The notes under the pieces: model-generated
What the model saw: the letters and a program-made list of their open reading frames with translations, nothing else
What the model was told of the DNA's origin: nothing
Database searches by the model: none
Part shown: piece by piece, positions 27,098-35,678 of the stretch
Layout of the letters: each line of letters begins with the position of its first letter
Position numbering within the stretch: position 1 is the first letter of the stretch
Made by a program: the position numbers and the translations under genes
NCBI GenBank assembly: GCA_900554565.1
Contig: USHX01000002.1
Location: 1 to 64,000, forward strand
Direction of reading: 5' to 3'
DNA: 64,000 nt
From: an uncultured Clostridium sp.
GTDB taxonomy: Bacteria; Bacillota; Clostridia; TANB77; CAG-508

Positions 27098-27126
27098 GAC
27101 AATTATATGTAAAAGATATAAAATGA
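27098..27126 (+). promoter_or_regulatory. Promoter of rubrerythrin
   Basis: TTGACA, 17-bp spacer, TAAAAT just upstream of rubrerythrin; TATAAA two bases earlier is an alternative -10. It lies right after the tcdA stop codon. Confidence 0.65.
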
Positions 27127-27156
27127 GTGCGAACAGATTTTAAGGAGGAATTTAAA

Positions 27157-27696
27157 ATGGATTTAAAAGGAAGTAAAACAGAAAAAAATTTAATGGAAGC
27201 ATTTGCAGGTGAATCACAAGCAAGAAATAAATATACATATTTTGCAAGCAAAGCAAAAAAAGAAGGATATGAGCAGATAGCAGCAATATTCCAAGAAACA
27301 GCAGATAATGAAAAAGAACATGCAAAAATGTGGTTTAAATTATTGCAAGGTGGACAAATATTATCAACAGCAGAAAACTTAAAAGCAGCTGCAGAAGGTG
27401 AAAACTACGAATGGACAGATATGTATGATAGAATGGCCAAAGAAGCTAAAGAAGAAGGATTTGACCATATAGCATATTTATTTGAAGAAGTAGGAAAAAT
27501 AGAAAAAGAACATGAAGAAAGATATAAAAAATTATTAGAAAACGTAGAAGATGGACTAGTATTTAGTAAAGATGGGGATAGAATTTGGAAATGCAGAAAT
27601 TGCGGACATATAGTAATAGGAAAATCAGCACCAGAAGTATGCCCAGTATGTGCACATCCAAAAGCTTATTTTGAAATAAAAGCTGAAAATTATTAA
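27157..27696 (+). CDS. rbr: Rubrerythrin
   Basis: A 179-residue peroxide-reducing protein of anaerobes. The four-helix diiron domain shows AFAGESQARNKYTYFA (about 14-29), ETADNEKEHAKMWF (about 48) and EEVGKIEKEHEERY (about 115), supplying the Glu and His ligands. The C-terminal rubredoxin-like centre has CRNCGHIVIG...CPVCAHP (about 147-168). TAAGGAGG precedes the ATG at 27157. It should detoxify H2O2 in the cytoplasm; single-gene transcript with promoter and terminator. Confidence 0.97.
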   Translation: MDLKGSKTEKNLMEAFAGESQARNKYTYFASKAKKEGYEQIAAIFQETADNEKEHAKMWFKLLQGGQILSTAENLKAAAEGENYEWTDMYDRMAKEAKEEGFDHIAYLFEEVGKIEKEHEERYKKLLENVEDGLVFSKDGDRIWKCRNCGHIVIGKSAPEVCPVCAHPKAYFEIKAENY

Positions 27697-27703
27697 AAAA
27701 TAA

Positions 27704-27746
27704 AAAAGACTTTTTGTAATAGTAATTGCAAAAAGTCTTTTTTGTT
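27704..27746. terminator. Bidirectional terminator after rubrerythrin
   Basis: AAAAGACTTTTTG ... CAAAAAGTCTTTT around an AT-rich loop with T runs on both strands; it separates rbr (plus) from the convergent gene ending at 27748. Confidence 0.85.
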
Positions 27747-27747
27747 T

Positions 27748-28113
27748 TTAATTTTTACTTTTTTTTATTTCTTTTACTTTTATTTTTTCCTCAATAATTG
27801 ATGGGGAAAAAATACTATGTTTGTTAGTTAGCATAACATTATCTTTGTCTAATTCCAATAAGAAATACCATTTTCTTCTGTAATTATCAATTTGATTTTT
27901 TAGATAATTATTATAGTTTTTCTCATTTTCCATTAGTTCAGCTAACTTTTGATTTGAACGTTTATTATTTGCCATTTCAAGTTCTGCTAACCGAGTTTTA
28001 GAGCATGCATACGTATACTCAAGTTCACCTAAAGAATTTCTAATGTAACTAAGAAATAGAGCAAAAAGCCCTAAAACAGTAAAAATTAAAACTAAAATTG
28101 TTGTCAATACCAT
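27748..28113 (-). CDS. Single-pass membrane protein with coiled coil, unknown function
   Basis: A 121-residue protein: one membrane helix (residues about 3-22), then a charged helical/coiled-coil region and a Lys-rich tail. The ATG at 28113 follows GGAGGG. It contains an in-frame CGG (codon 41, plus-strand 27991-27993, KTRLAEL), one of only two such codons I found in frame and not at a frameshift site; shifting +1 there would run into TAG at once. Its leader has a promoter with the TTTACATAAA element and an 18-nt perfect palindrome. Confidence 0.6.
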   Translation of the reverse strand: MVLTTILVLIFTVLGLFALFLSYIRNSLGELEYTYACSKTRLAELEMANNKRSNQKLAELMENEKNYNNYLKNQIDNYRRKWYFLLELDKDNVMLTNKHSIFSPSIIEEKIKVKEIKKSKN

Positions 28114-28173
28114 AAGATGTCCCTCCAAGTTTCTTAAAATCTCACGACAAATGTGTATGAGATATTTTAATAT

Positions 28174-28191
28174 TACAGGAAATTTCCTGTA
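28174..28191. promoter_or_regulatory. Perfect 18-nt palindrome, probable operator
   Basis: TACAGGAAATTTCCTGTA is an exact inverted repeat without spacer, located about 10 bp downstream of the -10 box (minus strand), where a repressor dimer would block transcription initiation. Confidence 0.65.
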
Positions 28192-28200
28192 TCATTTATT

Positions 28201-28230
28201 ATTATAAGATAAATTTACATAAAAAGTCAA
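28201..28230 (-). promoter_or_regulatory. Promoter of the 27748-28113 gene
   Basis: Minus strand TTGACT (28230-28225), 18-bp spacer, TATAAT (28206-28201). The spacer holds TTTATGTAAA, the same element that flanks the -35 of the two paralogue promoters at 23.1 and 24.0 kb, in the opposite orientation. Confidence 0.7.
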
Positions 28231-28333
28231 GGCAGTATTATAATATATATTTGAAAAATCATCGTTTTTTCTTTTTAGTATAGAAAAATTCCAAACATTA
28301 TGATATAATTTAAAACATGAGAAGGAGAAAAAG

Positions 28334-29092
28334 ATGCCAAAATTTTTTGTGAAAGATGAACAAATAAACAATCAGGAAATCCAAATTCAAGGAACAGATG
28401 TAAACCACATAAAAAATGTATTAAGAGAAAAAATCGGAAGTGAATTAATAATATGTAATGAAAAAACAGGGCAAGATTATTTATGTGAAATAAAAGAAAT
28501 GAAAGAAGAAAATATAATCTGTCATATAAAAGAAAAACTTCTAAATAACGTAGAATCAAATATAAAAGTAACAATAATGCAAGGATTGCCAAAAGCTGAC
28601 AAAATGGAACTTATAATCCAAAAATCAGTAGAATTAGGTGTAAATAATATAATACCACTAGAAATGAAAAGATGTGTAGTAAAATTAAAAGATAAAGATA
28701 AAATTAAAAAAATTGAAAGATGGCAAAAAATCTCTGTGGTTGCAGCAAAACAAAGTGGAAGAAATATTATTCCTGAAATAAACCAGGTAGAAAATCTAAA
28801 AAATATTTGCGAAACATTTGAAAATTATGATATAGTACTTTTAGCATATGAAAATGAAAAAGAAAACACATTAAAAAATGAATTAAAGGCATTAAAAGAA
28901 AAAATTAAAAATAAAAATGAAGATGTAAAAATAGCTGTTTTGGTAGGCCCAGAAGGTGGAATTGCCGAAGAAGAAGTAAAAATGGCAAGACAAAAAGGCG
29001 CAAAAGTAATTACATTAGGAAAAAGAATATTAAGAACAGAAACAGTAGCATTAAATGTACTTAGCATAATAATGTATGAACTAGAAAATTAG
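28334..29092 (+). CDS. rsmE: 16S rRNA m3U1498 methyltransferase
   Basis: A 252-residue SPOUT-class enzyme that methylates U1498 of 16S rRNA. N-terminal PUA-like region (DVNHIKNVLREKIG), then QGLPKADKMELIIQKSVELGV (about 83-103), the conserved VVAAKQSGR (about 137), and the C-terminal knot with VLVGPEGGIAEEE (about 206) and LGKRILRTETVAL (about 233). GAGAAGGAG precedes the ATG. It is 11 bp from the next gene. Confidence 0.95.
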   Translation: MPKFFVKDEQINNQEIQIQGTDVNHIKNVLREKIGSELIICNEKTGQDYLCEIKEMKEENIICHIKEKLLNNVESNIKVTIMQGLPKADKMELIIQKSVELGVNNIIPLEMKRCVVKLKDKDKIKKIERWQKISVVAAKQSGRNIIPEINQVENLKNICETFENYDIVLLAYENEKENTLKNELKALKEKIKNKNEDVKIAVLVGPEGGIAEEEVKMARQKGAKVITLGKRILRTETVALNVLSIIMYELEN

Positions 29093-29103
29093 GAGGAAAA
29101 CGA

Positions 29104-29556
29104 ATGAAAACAATATTCAAAAACTTAGTAAGAGCAATTTTAGTAATGTTATATTTTATAACATTAAATTTTGCATATACACGAATGAACTTAGAAAGGC
29201 TTATTGGGGATATAGAAGTATTTTCAGGAGTTTTCCTAGTATTAGGGCTATTAGCACTAGAAAAAGCATATAGAGAAGAAAAAGGTTCAACAGCAATAAC
29301 TTCAATAGAATTAATGGCATTATCAATGCATTCTCTTTCAATAATGAATGTAATAACAATGATGAAATATGACTTTAGAACATATCTTTTAACATCATCA
29401 TATATAATTGCAATTTATTATGTATTTAAAGCAATTGTAATATATACAATGCAAAGAAAAAAAGCATTAAAAGAATTAAGTGATATATCAGAAATAGTAA
29501 AAGAAGATGAGCCAATAAAAAAAGAAGCCAAAAAAAGAAGAACAACAAAAGTATAA
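29104..29556 (+). CDS. Small membrane protein of unknown function
   Basis: A 150-residue protein with about four hydrophobic segments (roughly 8-25, 38-56, 70-90 and 95-118) and a basic tail (KEAKKRRTTKV). TAGGAGGAAAAC precedes the ATG. Position between rsmE and the yicC-remA run suggests cotranscription. No family recognised. Confidence 0.65.
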   Translation: MKTIFKNLVRAILVMLYFITLNFAYTRMNLERLIGDIEVFSGVFLVLGLLALEKAYREEKGSTAITSIELMALSMHSLSIMNVITMMKYDFRTYLLTSSYIIAIYYVFKAIVIYTMQRKKALKELSDISEIVKEDEPIKKEAKKRRTTKV

Positions 29557-29602
29557 AAATCAAAAGCTATAAAAGAAAAAAGTAAAAAGGAAGTAAAGAA
29601 AA

Positions 29603-30479
29603 ATGATTAAAAGCATGACTGGATATGGGAAAGCAAATCTAGAAAAAGAAAAAAGAAAATATCAAATAGAAATAAAAAGTGTAAATCACAGATACAGTGA
29701 TATATCAATAAAAATGCCAAGGCAATTAGCATATTTAGAAGAACCAATAAAAAGAAAAGTTTCAGAAAAAGTAAAAAGAGGAAAAATAGATATATTTATA
29801 ACTTTTGAAAATGAAGGAATAGAAGGCAAAGAAATAAAAATAAATACAGAACTTGCTAGTGGGTATATAAAAGCTCTAAAAGAATTAGCTGAAAAAGAAA
29901 ATATTTTAGCAGATATACAAGTAAATGACATTGCAAAATATCCAGATGTATTAAATGTAGAAAGCAATAATGATGATGAAAAGGTAAAACAAGAAATTCT
30001 AGAAGCGGTAGAAATTGCAACATCAAATTTAGTAGAAATGAGAAAAACAGAAGGATTGAAAATGGCAGAAGATATAGAAAAAAGATTAGAAGGAATTCAA
30101 AAAAAAGTAAATCAAATATCTCGGACTTTCTACTGGACTTATTGATGAATATGTAGTAAAATTAGAAGAACGAATAAAAGAACTAACAAAAAATCAAGAA
30201 ATTGATAAACAAAGGCTAGCACAAGAAGTAGTAATATATGCTGATAAATGTTCAATTCAAGAAGAGATTACAAGACTAAATAGTCATATATTACAATTAA
30301 AAACACTATTAAAATCTGATGAAGCAGTAGGAAAAAAATTAGATTTTATAATTCAAGAGATGAATCGTGAAACAAACACAATAGGCTCAAAAGCAAACAA
30401 CTTAAGTATTACAAATGGAGTAGTTGATATAAAAACAGAAATAGAAAACATAAGAGAACAAGTTCAAAATATAGAATAG
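29603..30479 (+). CDS. yicC: YicC/YloC family endoribonuclease, needing a +1 frameshift at CGG-A
   Basis: The first part (29603-30121, 173 codons) has the family N-terminus MIKSMTGYGKA and IEIKSVNHRYSDISIKMPR. Zero frame meets CGG at 30122-30124 and stops at 30145. Omitting C30122 continues as GLSTGLIDEYV and through EEITRLNSHI, VGKKLDFIIQEMNRETNTIGSKA and IKTEIENIREQVQNIE (C-terminal DUF1732) to 30477-30479, about 291 residues, the normal size of the family. Family members are endoribonucleases involved in RNA turnover. It heads the yicC-remA-rpoZ-gmk-priA-def-fmt run, and remA begins 15 bp later. Confidence 0.85.
30119..30125 (+). other. +1 frameshift site CGG-A in yicC
   Basis: Zero-frame TCT CGG ACT; required frame TCT (C) GGA CTT. 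Extra base C30122. Zero frame terminates seven codons after the site. The restored sequence GLSTGL joins the two conserved domains without gap. Confidence 0.85.
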
Positions 30480-30494
30480 AAAGGGATTGATTTT

Positions 30495-30782
30495 ATGCAA
30501 TTAGTAAACATAGGATTTGGAAATATTGTTTCAGCAGAAAGAATAGTGGCAATAGTAAGCCCAGAATCAGCACCAATAAAAAGACTAATACAAGAAGCAA
30601 AAGATGAAAAAACAGCAGTTGATGCAACATATGGAAGAAGAACAAGAGCAGTTTTAATAATGGATTCAGGACATATCATATTATCAGCAGTTCAACCAGA
30701 AACAGTTGGTGGAAGAATAGATAAAGATATATCACAAGAAGAAATAGCAAGACAAATAGCAGAAGCTGCAAAACAACAATAA
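30495..30782 (+). CDS. remA: RemA-family regulator (DUF370)
   Basis: A 95-residue protein of the RemA/YlzA family. LVNIGFGNIVSAERIVAIVSPESAPIKR at the N-terminus and DATYGRRTRAVLIMDSGHIILSAVQPET in the centre are diagnostic. In Bacillus subtilis RemA is a DNA-binding activator of biofilm and osmoprotection genes. The reading frame uses AGA for the arginines of GRRTR. It lies between yicC and rpoZ, as in many Firmicutes. AAAGGGATTG precedes the ATG. Confidence 0.92.
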   Translation: MQLVNIGFGNIVSAERIVAIVSPESAPIKRLIQEAKDEKTAVDATYGRRTRAVLIMDSGHIILSAVQPETVGGRIDKDISQEEIARQIAEAAKQQ

Positions 30783-30811
30783 AATAAAAATAGAAAAGGA
30801 GTGGATTAGAA

Positions 30812-31003
30812 ATGATGGTAAAACCAAGCGTTTCAGAATTATTAACAAAAGCAAACAATAGATATGAATTAGTAATAGCAACAGCAAGAAGAGCAAGACA
30901 AATAGCTGCAGGTGCAGAACCAAAAACAGATGTAAAAGAAGAATCACCAGTAACATTAGCTGCAAACGAAATAGCTGAAGGGAAGGTAACAATAGAATGT
31001 TAG
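30812..31003 (+). CDS. rpoZ: RNA polymerase omega subunit
   Basis: A 63-residue omega subunit; the core MVKPSVSELLTKANNRYELVIATARRARQIA is typical (AARRARQL in others), with NEIAEGKVTIE at the end. AAAGGAG lies 11 bp upstream; two ATG codons in tandem leave a one-codon ambiguity. It overlaps gmk by 7 bp. In Bacillus the order is gmk-rpoZ; here it is rpoZ-gmk. Confidence 0.9.
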   Translation: MMVKPSVSELLTKANNRYELVIATARRARQIAAGAEPKTDVKEESPVTLAANEIAEGKVTIEC

Positions 31004-31584
31004 TAATATTATCTGGAGTAGCAGGAGCAGGAAAAGATACAATAAAAAAAGAACTAATAAAAAGATTCGATAATGTCGAATCTTTACCTTCATATACATC
31101 AAGACCAAAACGTGAAGGAGATGTAGAAGGACAAACATATAATTTTGTATCAAGAAAAGAATTTGAAGAAAAAATAGAAAATGGAGAATTTTACGAATAT
31201 GACATACACCACAACCATTATTATGGAACATCAAAAAAACTTTTAAATGCAAAAATAGAAAGTGGGAAAATAATAGTAAAAGACATAGATGTAAATGGAA
31301 CAGAGCATTTAAAAGATTTATTAAAAGCAGATACAAAAGTTGTAACAATATTCTTAAGAGTACCAAAAGAAGACTTAGAAGCACGTTTACAAGAAAGAAT
31401 AGACAAACCAAGCCCAGCAGAAATTCGTTTACGTTTAAGCAGATTTGAATATGAAGAATCAAAAATCAACTTATATGACTATGTATTAAAAAATGATAAT
31501 TTAGAAAAAACAGTACAAATAGTAATGGCTATTTTAGAAAACGAGTTGAAATTAGAAAATGATAGCAGAAATAATAATAAATAG
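30997..31584 (+). CDS. gmk: Guanylate kinase
   Basis: A 195-residue kinase converting GMP to GDP. The P-loop reads LSGVAGAGKDT (residues 5-15), slightly unlike the common SGPSGxGKxT, and the GMP-binding motif SYTSRPKREGDVEGQTYNFV is complete (about 35-54). GEFYEYDIHHNHYYGTSK follows (about 67-84). The start overlaps rpoZ, and the priA ATG lies inside its last codons, so translation of the three genes is coupled. Confidence 0.93.
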   Translation: MLVILSGVAGAGKDTIKKELIKRFDNVESLPSYTSRPKREGDVEGQTYNFVSRKEFEEKIENGEFYEYDIHHNHYYGTSKKLLNAKIESGKIIVKDIDVNGTEHLKDLLKADTKVVTIFLRVPKEDLEARLQERIDKPSPAEIRLRLSRFEYEESKINLYDYVLKNDNLEKTVQIVMAILENELKLENDSRNNNK

Positions 31585-33786
31585 AACAGCAAAAAAATTA
31601 AATAGGACCTTTGATTATGAAGTGCCAGAAGAGTTGCAAGACCTTATTACAATTGGAAGTAAGGTCTTAGTTCCGTTTGGTAAAAATGGTGCATTAGAGC
31701 AAGCATTTGTAATAAAACTAAAAGAAAGCACAGAATATGAAGTGAAAAAAATTGCGAAAATAGAAGACAACATAACAGAAAAGCAAATAGAATTAGCAAG
31801 ATGGATGGCTTCTAGATATTTTTGTAATGTATCAGATTGTATAAAACTAATGTTAACACCAGGAACAAGAACAAAAGAGAAAAAAGTTCAAGACAAAAAG
31901 ATAAATGTAGTATATTTAAAAAAAGAAAAGTATGAAATTGAACAAAAAATAGAAAATGGGACAATAAAATCAGAAAAACAAAAAAGAACATTAAAATTTA
32001 TACTAGAAAATGAAGGCCTTACGGTGCCAGAATTAGAACCATTGGCAGATACTACAAGAGCAATAATAAATACACTAGTAAAAAATGGATATTTAGAAAT
32101 ATCAGAAAAAAAGATAGAAAGAAATCCATTACAAAACAAACAAATAGAAAAAACACAAAATTTAGTATTTACAAAAGAACAGCAAATAGCATATGAAAAA
32201 ATAAAAGAAACAATAGAAAATAACGAATATAAAAGCTTTTTGCTTTATGGCGTAACAGGATCACGGAAAAACAGAAGTATATTTACAACTTATAGAAGAA
32301 GTAATAAAAAACGAAAAAACAGCAATTGTTTTGGTTCCGGAAATATCATTAACACCACAAATGTTAGACAGATTTATATCTAGATTTGGAAAAGAACAAA
32401 TAGCAGTTTTACATAGTAAACTATCATTAGGAGAAAAACATGATGAGTGGAACAAAATAAGAGAAGGAAAAGCCAAAATAGTAATTGGCGCTAGATCAGC
32501 AATATTTGCACCAGTTAAGAATTTGGGAATAATCATAATAGATGAAGAACATGATAGTTCGTATAAATCAGAATCAACACCTAAATATGATGCAAAACAA
32601 GTGGCAAAATATATAGCTAAACAAAGTAAATGTCCATTAGTGCTAGGAAGTGCAACACCAGATTTATCAACATATTATCAGGCGAAAAATTTAGAAAAAA
32701 TAGAATTACTTACATTAACAAAAAGAGCAAACAATTCAAATCTTCCACAAGTCACAGTAATAGACTTAAAAGAAGAATTAGCAAATGGAAATAGGTCAAT
32801 GTTAAGCAGAGAATTATATCAAAAAATTGAAGAAAATCTAGAGAAAAAACTACAAACAATATTATTTTTAAACAGAAGGGGATATTCAACATTTATAATG
32901 TGTAGAAATTGTGGCTATACAGTAAAATGCAAAAATTGTGATATAAGCCTTACATATCATAGCTATGAAAGAAAACTAAAATGTCATTATTGCGGACATG
33001 AAGAGAATTTAGTAACTAAATGTCCAGAATGTGGAAGTGATAAAATAAGATATTTTGGAACAGGAACTCAAAGATTAGAGCAAGAAATAAAAAAGCAATT
33101 TCCACAAGCTACAACAATAAGAATGGATGTAGATACAGTAACAAAGAAAAATTCACATGAGCAAATACTATCAAAATTTAAAAATGAAAATATAGACATC
33201 TTAATTGGTACACAGATGGTAGTAAAAGGACATCACTTTCCAAATGTAACATTAGTAGGAGTAATAGCGGCAGATAGTTCTTTAAATATTGATGACTACA
33301 GAGCAAATGAAAGAACATTTCAAATATTAACACAAGTGGCACGGAAGGGCTGGTAGAGAAAAACTACCAGGAAAAGTAATAATACAAACATATAACCCGG
33401 ATAACTTTGCAATACAATGTGCCAGCAAACAAAACTATGAAGAATTTTATGAAATAGAAATAGCCTTAAGAGAACAGTTGAAATATCCGCCATTTTGCGA
33501 TATAATAGTAATTGGATTTAACGGGACAAATGAAAAAGAAATACAAGAAATATCTTTAAAAATGTATAAAGAATTACATGTAAAACTAGAAGAATTCAAT
33601 ATATTTAAACCAATGCCAGCACCAATAGAAAAAATACAAAACAGATATCGCTATAGGATAATAATAAAAGGAAATATGAACGAACAAGCAAATAAAGAAT
33701 TGAATTCAATACTAAAACAAGCATATAATGAAAACTTAAAAACAACAAGAATATCAATAGACATAAATCCAAACAATATGTCATAA
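31559..33786 (+). CDS. priA: Primosomal helicase PriA, needing two +1 frameshifts at CGG-A
   Basis: PriA restarts stalled replication forks. Segment 1 (31559-32263, 235 codons) is the N-terminal DNA-binding part ending in LYGVTGS. Zero frame meets CGG at 32264; skipping C32264 continues as GKTEVYLQ (Walker A), VPEISLTPQM, IDEEHDSSYK (Walker B), LGSATPDL, and the zinc-binding cysteines CRNCGYTVKCKNC and CHYCGHE, CPECGS. A second CGG at 33342 interrupts motif VI; skipping C33342 gives QVAGRAGREKLPGKVIIQT and the C-terminal domain to 33786. The three parts total about 741 residues, normal for PriA. No other defect is seen. It overlaps gmk by 26 bp and precedes def by 18 bp. Confidence 0.85.
32261..32267 (+). 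other. +1 frameshift site CGG-A (first) in priA
   Basis: Zero-frame TCA CGG AAA; required TCA (C) GGA AAA. Extra base C32264. The restored glycine is the invariant Gly of the GxTGSGKTE Walker A loop. Confidence 0.87.
33339..33345 (+). other. +1 frameshift site CGG-A (second) in priA
   Basis: Frame TCA-phase codons GCA CGG AAG; required GCA (C) GGA AGG. Extra base C33342. The restored glycine starts the GRAGR of helicase motif VI. Without the shift translation ends after ARKGW. Confidence 0.87.
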
Positions 33787-33804
33787 AAGAAAGGGGCAAT
33801 AAAA

Positions 33805-34290
33805 ATGGCAATAAGAAATCTAAGATATCAAGGTGATGAAATACTAAAAAAGAAATCAAGAGAAATAGAAAATATAGATGACAAACTACAAGTTTTAATA
33901 GATGATATGATAGACACAATGCACAAATATAATGGCGTAGGACTTGCAGCTGTACAAGTTGGCGTATTAAAAAGACTTGTAGTAATAGACTTATATGATG
34001 ACAATGGGCCAATAGTAATGATAAACCCAGAAATAATAAAAACAAAAGGAGAGCAAGAAGTAGATGAAGGGTGCTTAAGTTTTCCAAATGAATTTGCAAA
34101 AGTTATAAGACCAGCAGAAGTAGTTGCGGAATATACTTCAAGAGATGGAAAAAGAATGAGAGTAAAAGCAAAAGAACTATTAGCACAAGCCATAGCACAC
34201 GAAGTTGATCATTTGAATGGAGAAGTATTTATAGATAAAATAATACCTGGAACATTAGAATATGTAGAACCTGAAAAACCAGAAAAATAA
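33805..34290 (+). CDS. def: Peptide deformylase
   Basis: A 161-residue metalloenzyme that removes the N-formyl group from nascent proteins. Motif 1 reads GVGLAAVQVG (Pro of the common GLAAPQ replaced by Val), motif 2 EGCLSFP (metal Cys), motif 3 AHEVDHLNG (two metal His and the catalytic Glu). AAAGGGGC precedes the ATG. It is followed by fmt, the enzyme that adds the formyl group; this pairing is common. Confidence 0.95.
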   Translation: MAIRNLRYQGDEILKKKSREIENIDDKLQVLIDDMIDTMHKYNGVGLAAVQVGVLKRLVVIDLYDDNGPIVMINPEIIKTKGEQEVDEGCLSFPNEFAKVIRPAEVVAEYTSRDGKRMRVKAKELLAQAIAHEVDHLNGEVFIDKIIPGTLEYVEPEKPEK

Positions 34291-34358
34291 TTTAAAAAAT
34301 ATATAAGCAAATATGAGATTTTTAACAAATATACTCATAAAAAAGGAGAAAAGTAATT

Positions 34359-35309
34359 ATGAAAATAGTTTTTATGGGAACACCAGACTTTGCTAGTGAA
34401 AGTTTAAAAGAACTATATGAAGCAGGACATGAAATACTAGCAGTTGTAACAAATCCAGATAGACCAAAAGGCAGGGGAATGAAAGTAATAGCATCACCTG
34501 TAAAACAATATGCAATGGAAAAAGAACTAAAAATATATCAACCTGAAAAAGTAAGAAAAAATCCAGAATTTATAGATGAAATAAAAAACTTGAATCCAGA
34601 TGTAATATGTGTTGTAGCATATGGAAAAATACTTCCAAAAGAAATTTTAGAAATTCCACATTTAGGATGTATAAATGTACATGCATCACTACTACCTAAA
34701 TATAGGGGTGCAGCTCCAATACAATGGGCGGTTTTAAATGGAGAAAAAGAAACAGGTGTAACAACAATGTATATGGACATTGGAATGGACACAGGTGATA
34801 TGATTTTAAAAGAAAAAGTACAAATAGGTGAAGATGAAACAACAGGAGAATTGTGGGATAGATTATCAAAAATAGGCGGAAAACTATTAGTTGAAACATT
34901 AAAACAAATTGAAGAAGGTACAGCACCAAGAGAAAAACAAGGTGAAGACTTTACAATGGCTCCAATGTTAGATAAAAAAATGGCAAAAATAGATTGGGAA
35001 AATCAAACGGCAAGACAAATAAAAAATCTTGTAAGGGGCTTAAATCCTATAATGGGAGCATATACATTTTTAAATGATAAAAAAATAAAATTCTGGAAAG
35101 TTGGCATAGCAGATGATATTATGGCAGATGGTATGGAGATACTAGCAAACGGAGTTGTATTAGCATCTGATGAAAGAGCAGGACTATATATAAAAACTAA
35201 AGATGGAATTTTAAAGGTTTTAGAAATACAAGGAGAAAATTCTAGAAGAATGCCAATTTCAGACTTTTTAAGGGGAAATGAAATTAATGAATTTGATGTC
35301 TTTTGCTAA
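34359..35309 (+). CDS. fmt: Methionyl-tRNA formyltransferase
   Basis: A 316-residue enzyme that formylates Met-tRNAi with 10-formyl-THF. MKIVFMGTPDFASESL at the start, NVHASLLPKYRGAAPIQWAVLNGEKETGVTTM (about 108-139; catalytic Asn/His and the SLLP motif) and MDTGDM are diagnostic. The C-terminal domain is complete (KNLVRGLNPIMGAYTFL). AAAAAGGAGAAAAG precedes the ATG. The substrate 10-formyl-THF would be supplied by fhs at 44.5 kb. Confidence 0.96.
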   Translation: MKIVFMGTPDFASESLKELYEAGHEILAVVTNPDRPKGRGMKVIASPVKQYAMEKELKIYQPEKVRKNPEFIDEIKNLNPDVICVVAYGKILPKEILEIPHLGCINVHASLLPKYRGAAPIQWAVLNGEKETGVTTMYMDIGMDTGDMILKEKVQIGEDETTGELWDRLSKIGGKLLVETLKQIEEGTAPREKQGEDFTMAPMLDKKMAKIDWENQTARQIKNLVRGLNPIMGAYTFLNDKKIKFWKVGIADDIMADGMEILANGVVLASDERAGLYIKTKDGILKVLEIQGENSRRMPISDFLRGNEINEFDVFC

Positions 35310-35319
35310 AATTTGTGTG

Positions 35320-35349
35320 TTGACATAGCAAACATGCATATGGTATAAT
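35320..35349 (+). promoter_or_regulatory. Promoter of scfA
   Basis: TTGACA (35320-35325), 18-bp spacer, TATAAT (35344-35349). Both boxes match consensus, suggesting strong expression of the precursor peptide. Confidence 0.8.
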
Positions 35350-35386
35350 AGTGAAAGCAAAAAGAGCAGAAATAGGAGGAATAGTA

Positions 35387-35533
35387 ATGAAAAGAATAGT
35401 AACAATAAAAACACGTAATTTAGAAGAAAGCCAAAATAATGGTGGATGTGGAGAATGTCAAACATCATGCCAATCAGCTTGTAAAACATCATGTGGTGTT
35501 GCAAACCAAAAATGTGAAAAAGTTAATGGTTAA
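35387..35533 (+). CDS. scfA: SCIFF ranthipeptide precursor
   Basis: A 48-residue peptide, MKRIVTIKTRNLEESQNNGG at its N-terminus and then six cysteines in CGEC, TSC, SAC, TSC and QKC, the hallmark of the SCIFF (six cysteines in forty-five residues) family of radical-SAM-modified peptides. The ATG at 35387 has AGGAGGAAT upstream; an earlier in-frame GTG at 35351 is inside the promoter region. The modifying enzyme scfB follows. SCIFF peptides carry Cys sulfur-to-gamma-carbon thioether links; the biological role is not settled. Confidence 0.95.
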   Translation: MKRIVTIKTRNLEESQNNGGCGECQTSCQSACKTSCGVANQKCEKVNG

Positions 35534-35550
35534 TTTATAATAAGAAACAA

Positions 35551-35598
35551 AAGAATTGCCGAAACCAGCTAGTTAATAGTTGGCCGGCAATTTGTTTG
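35551..35598 (+). terminator. Hairpin between scfA and scfB
   Basis: AATTGCCG ... CGGCAATTT with an inner CAGCTAGTTAATAGTTGG stem. It lies between precursor and maturase and probably lowers read-through so that peptide mRNA exceeds maturase mRNA. Confidence 0.75.
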
Positions 35599-35678
35599 TT
35601 ACAGCTAATATCTATATTGCACTTTTGTGGTGTAGCTTGGCATGGTAGTATATAAGTAAAAAAGAAGGAGAATATGAA

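Noticed and set aside
27748..28113. In-frame CGG here as proof of normal Arg decoding
   Set aside because: It is a single codon in a short gene of unknown function, followed by T and not A, so it does not test CGGA decoding.
32331..33786. Separate small genes starting inside priA (32331, 33478)
   Set aside because: Their apparent starts lie in the middle of PriA motifs; they are the downstream parts of the frameshifted gene.
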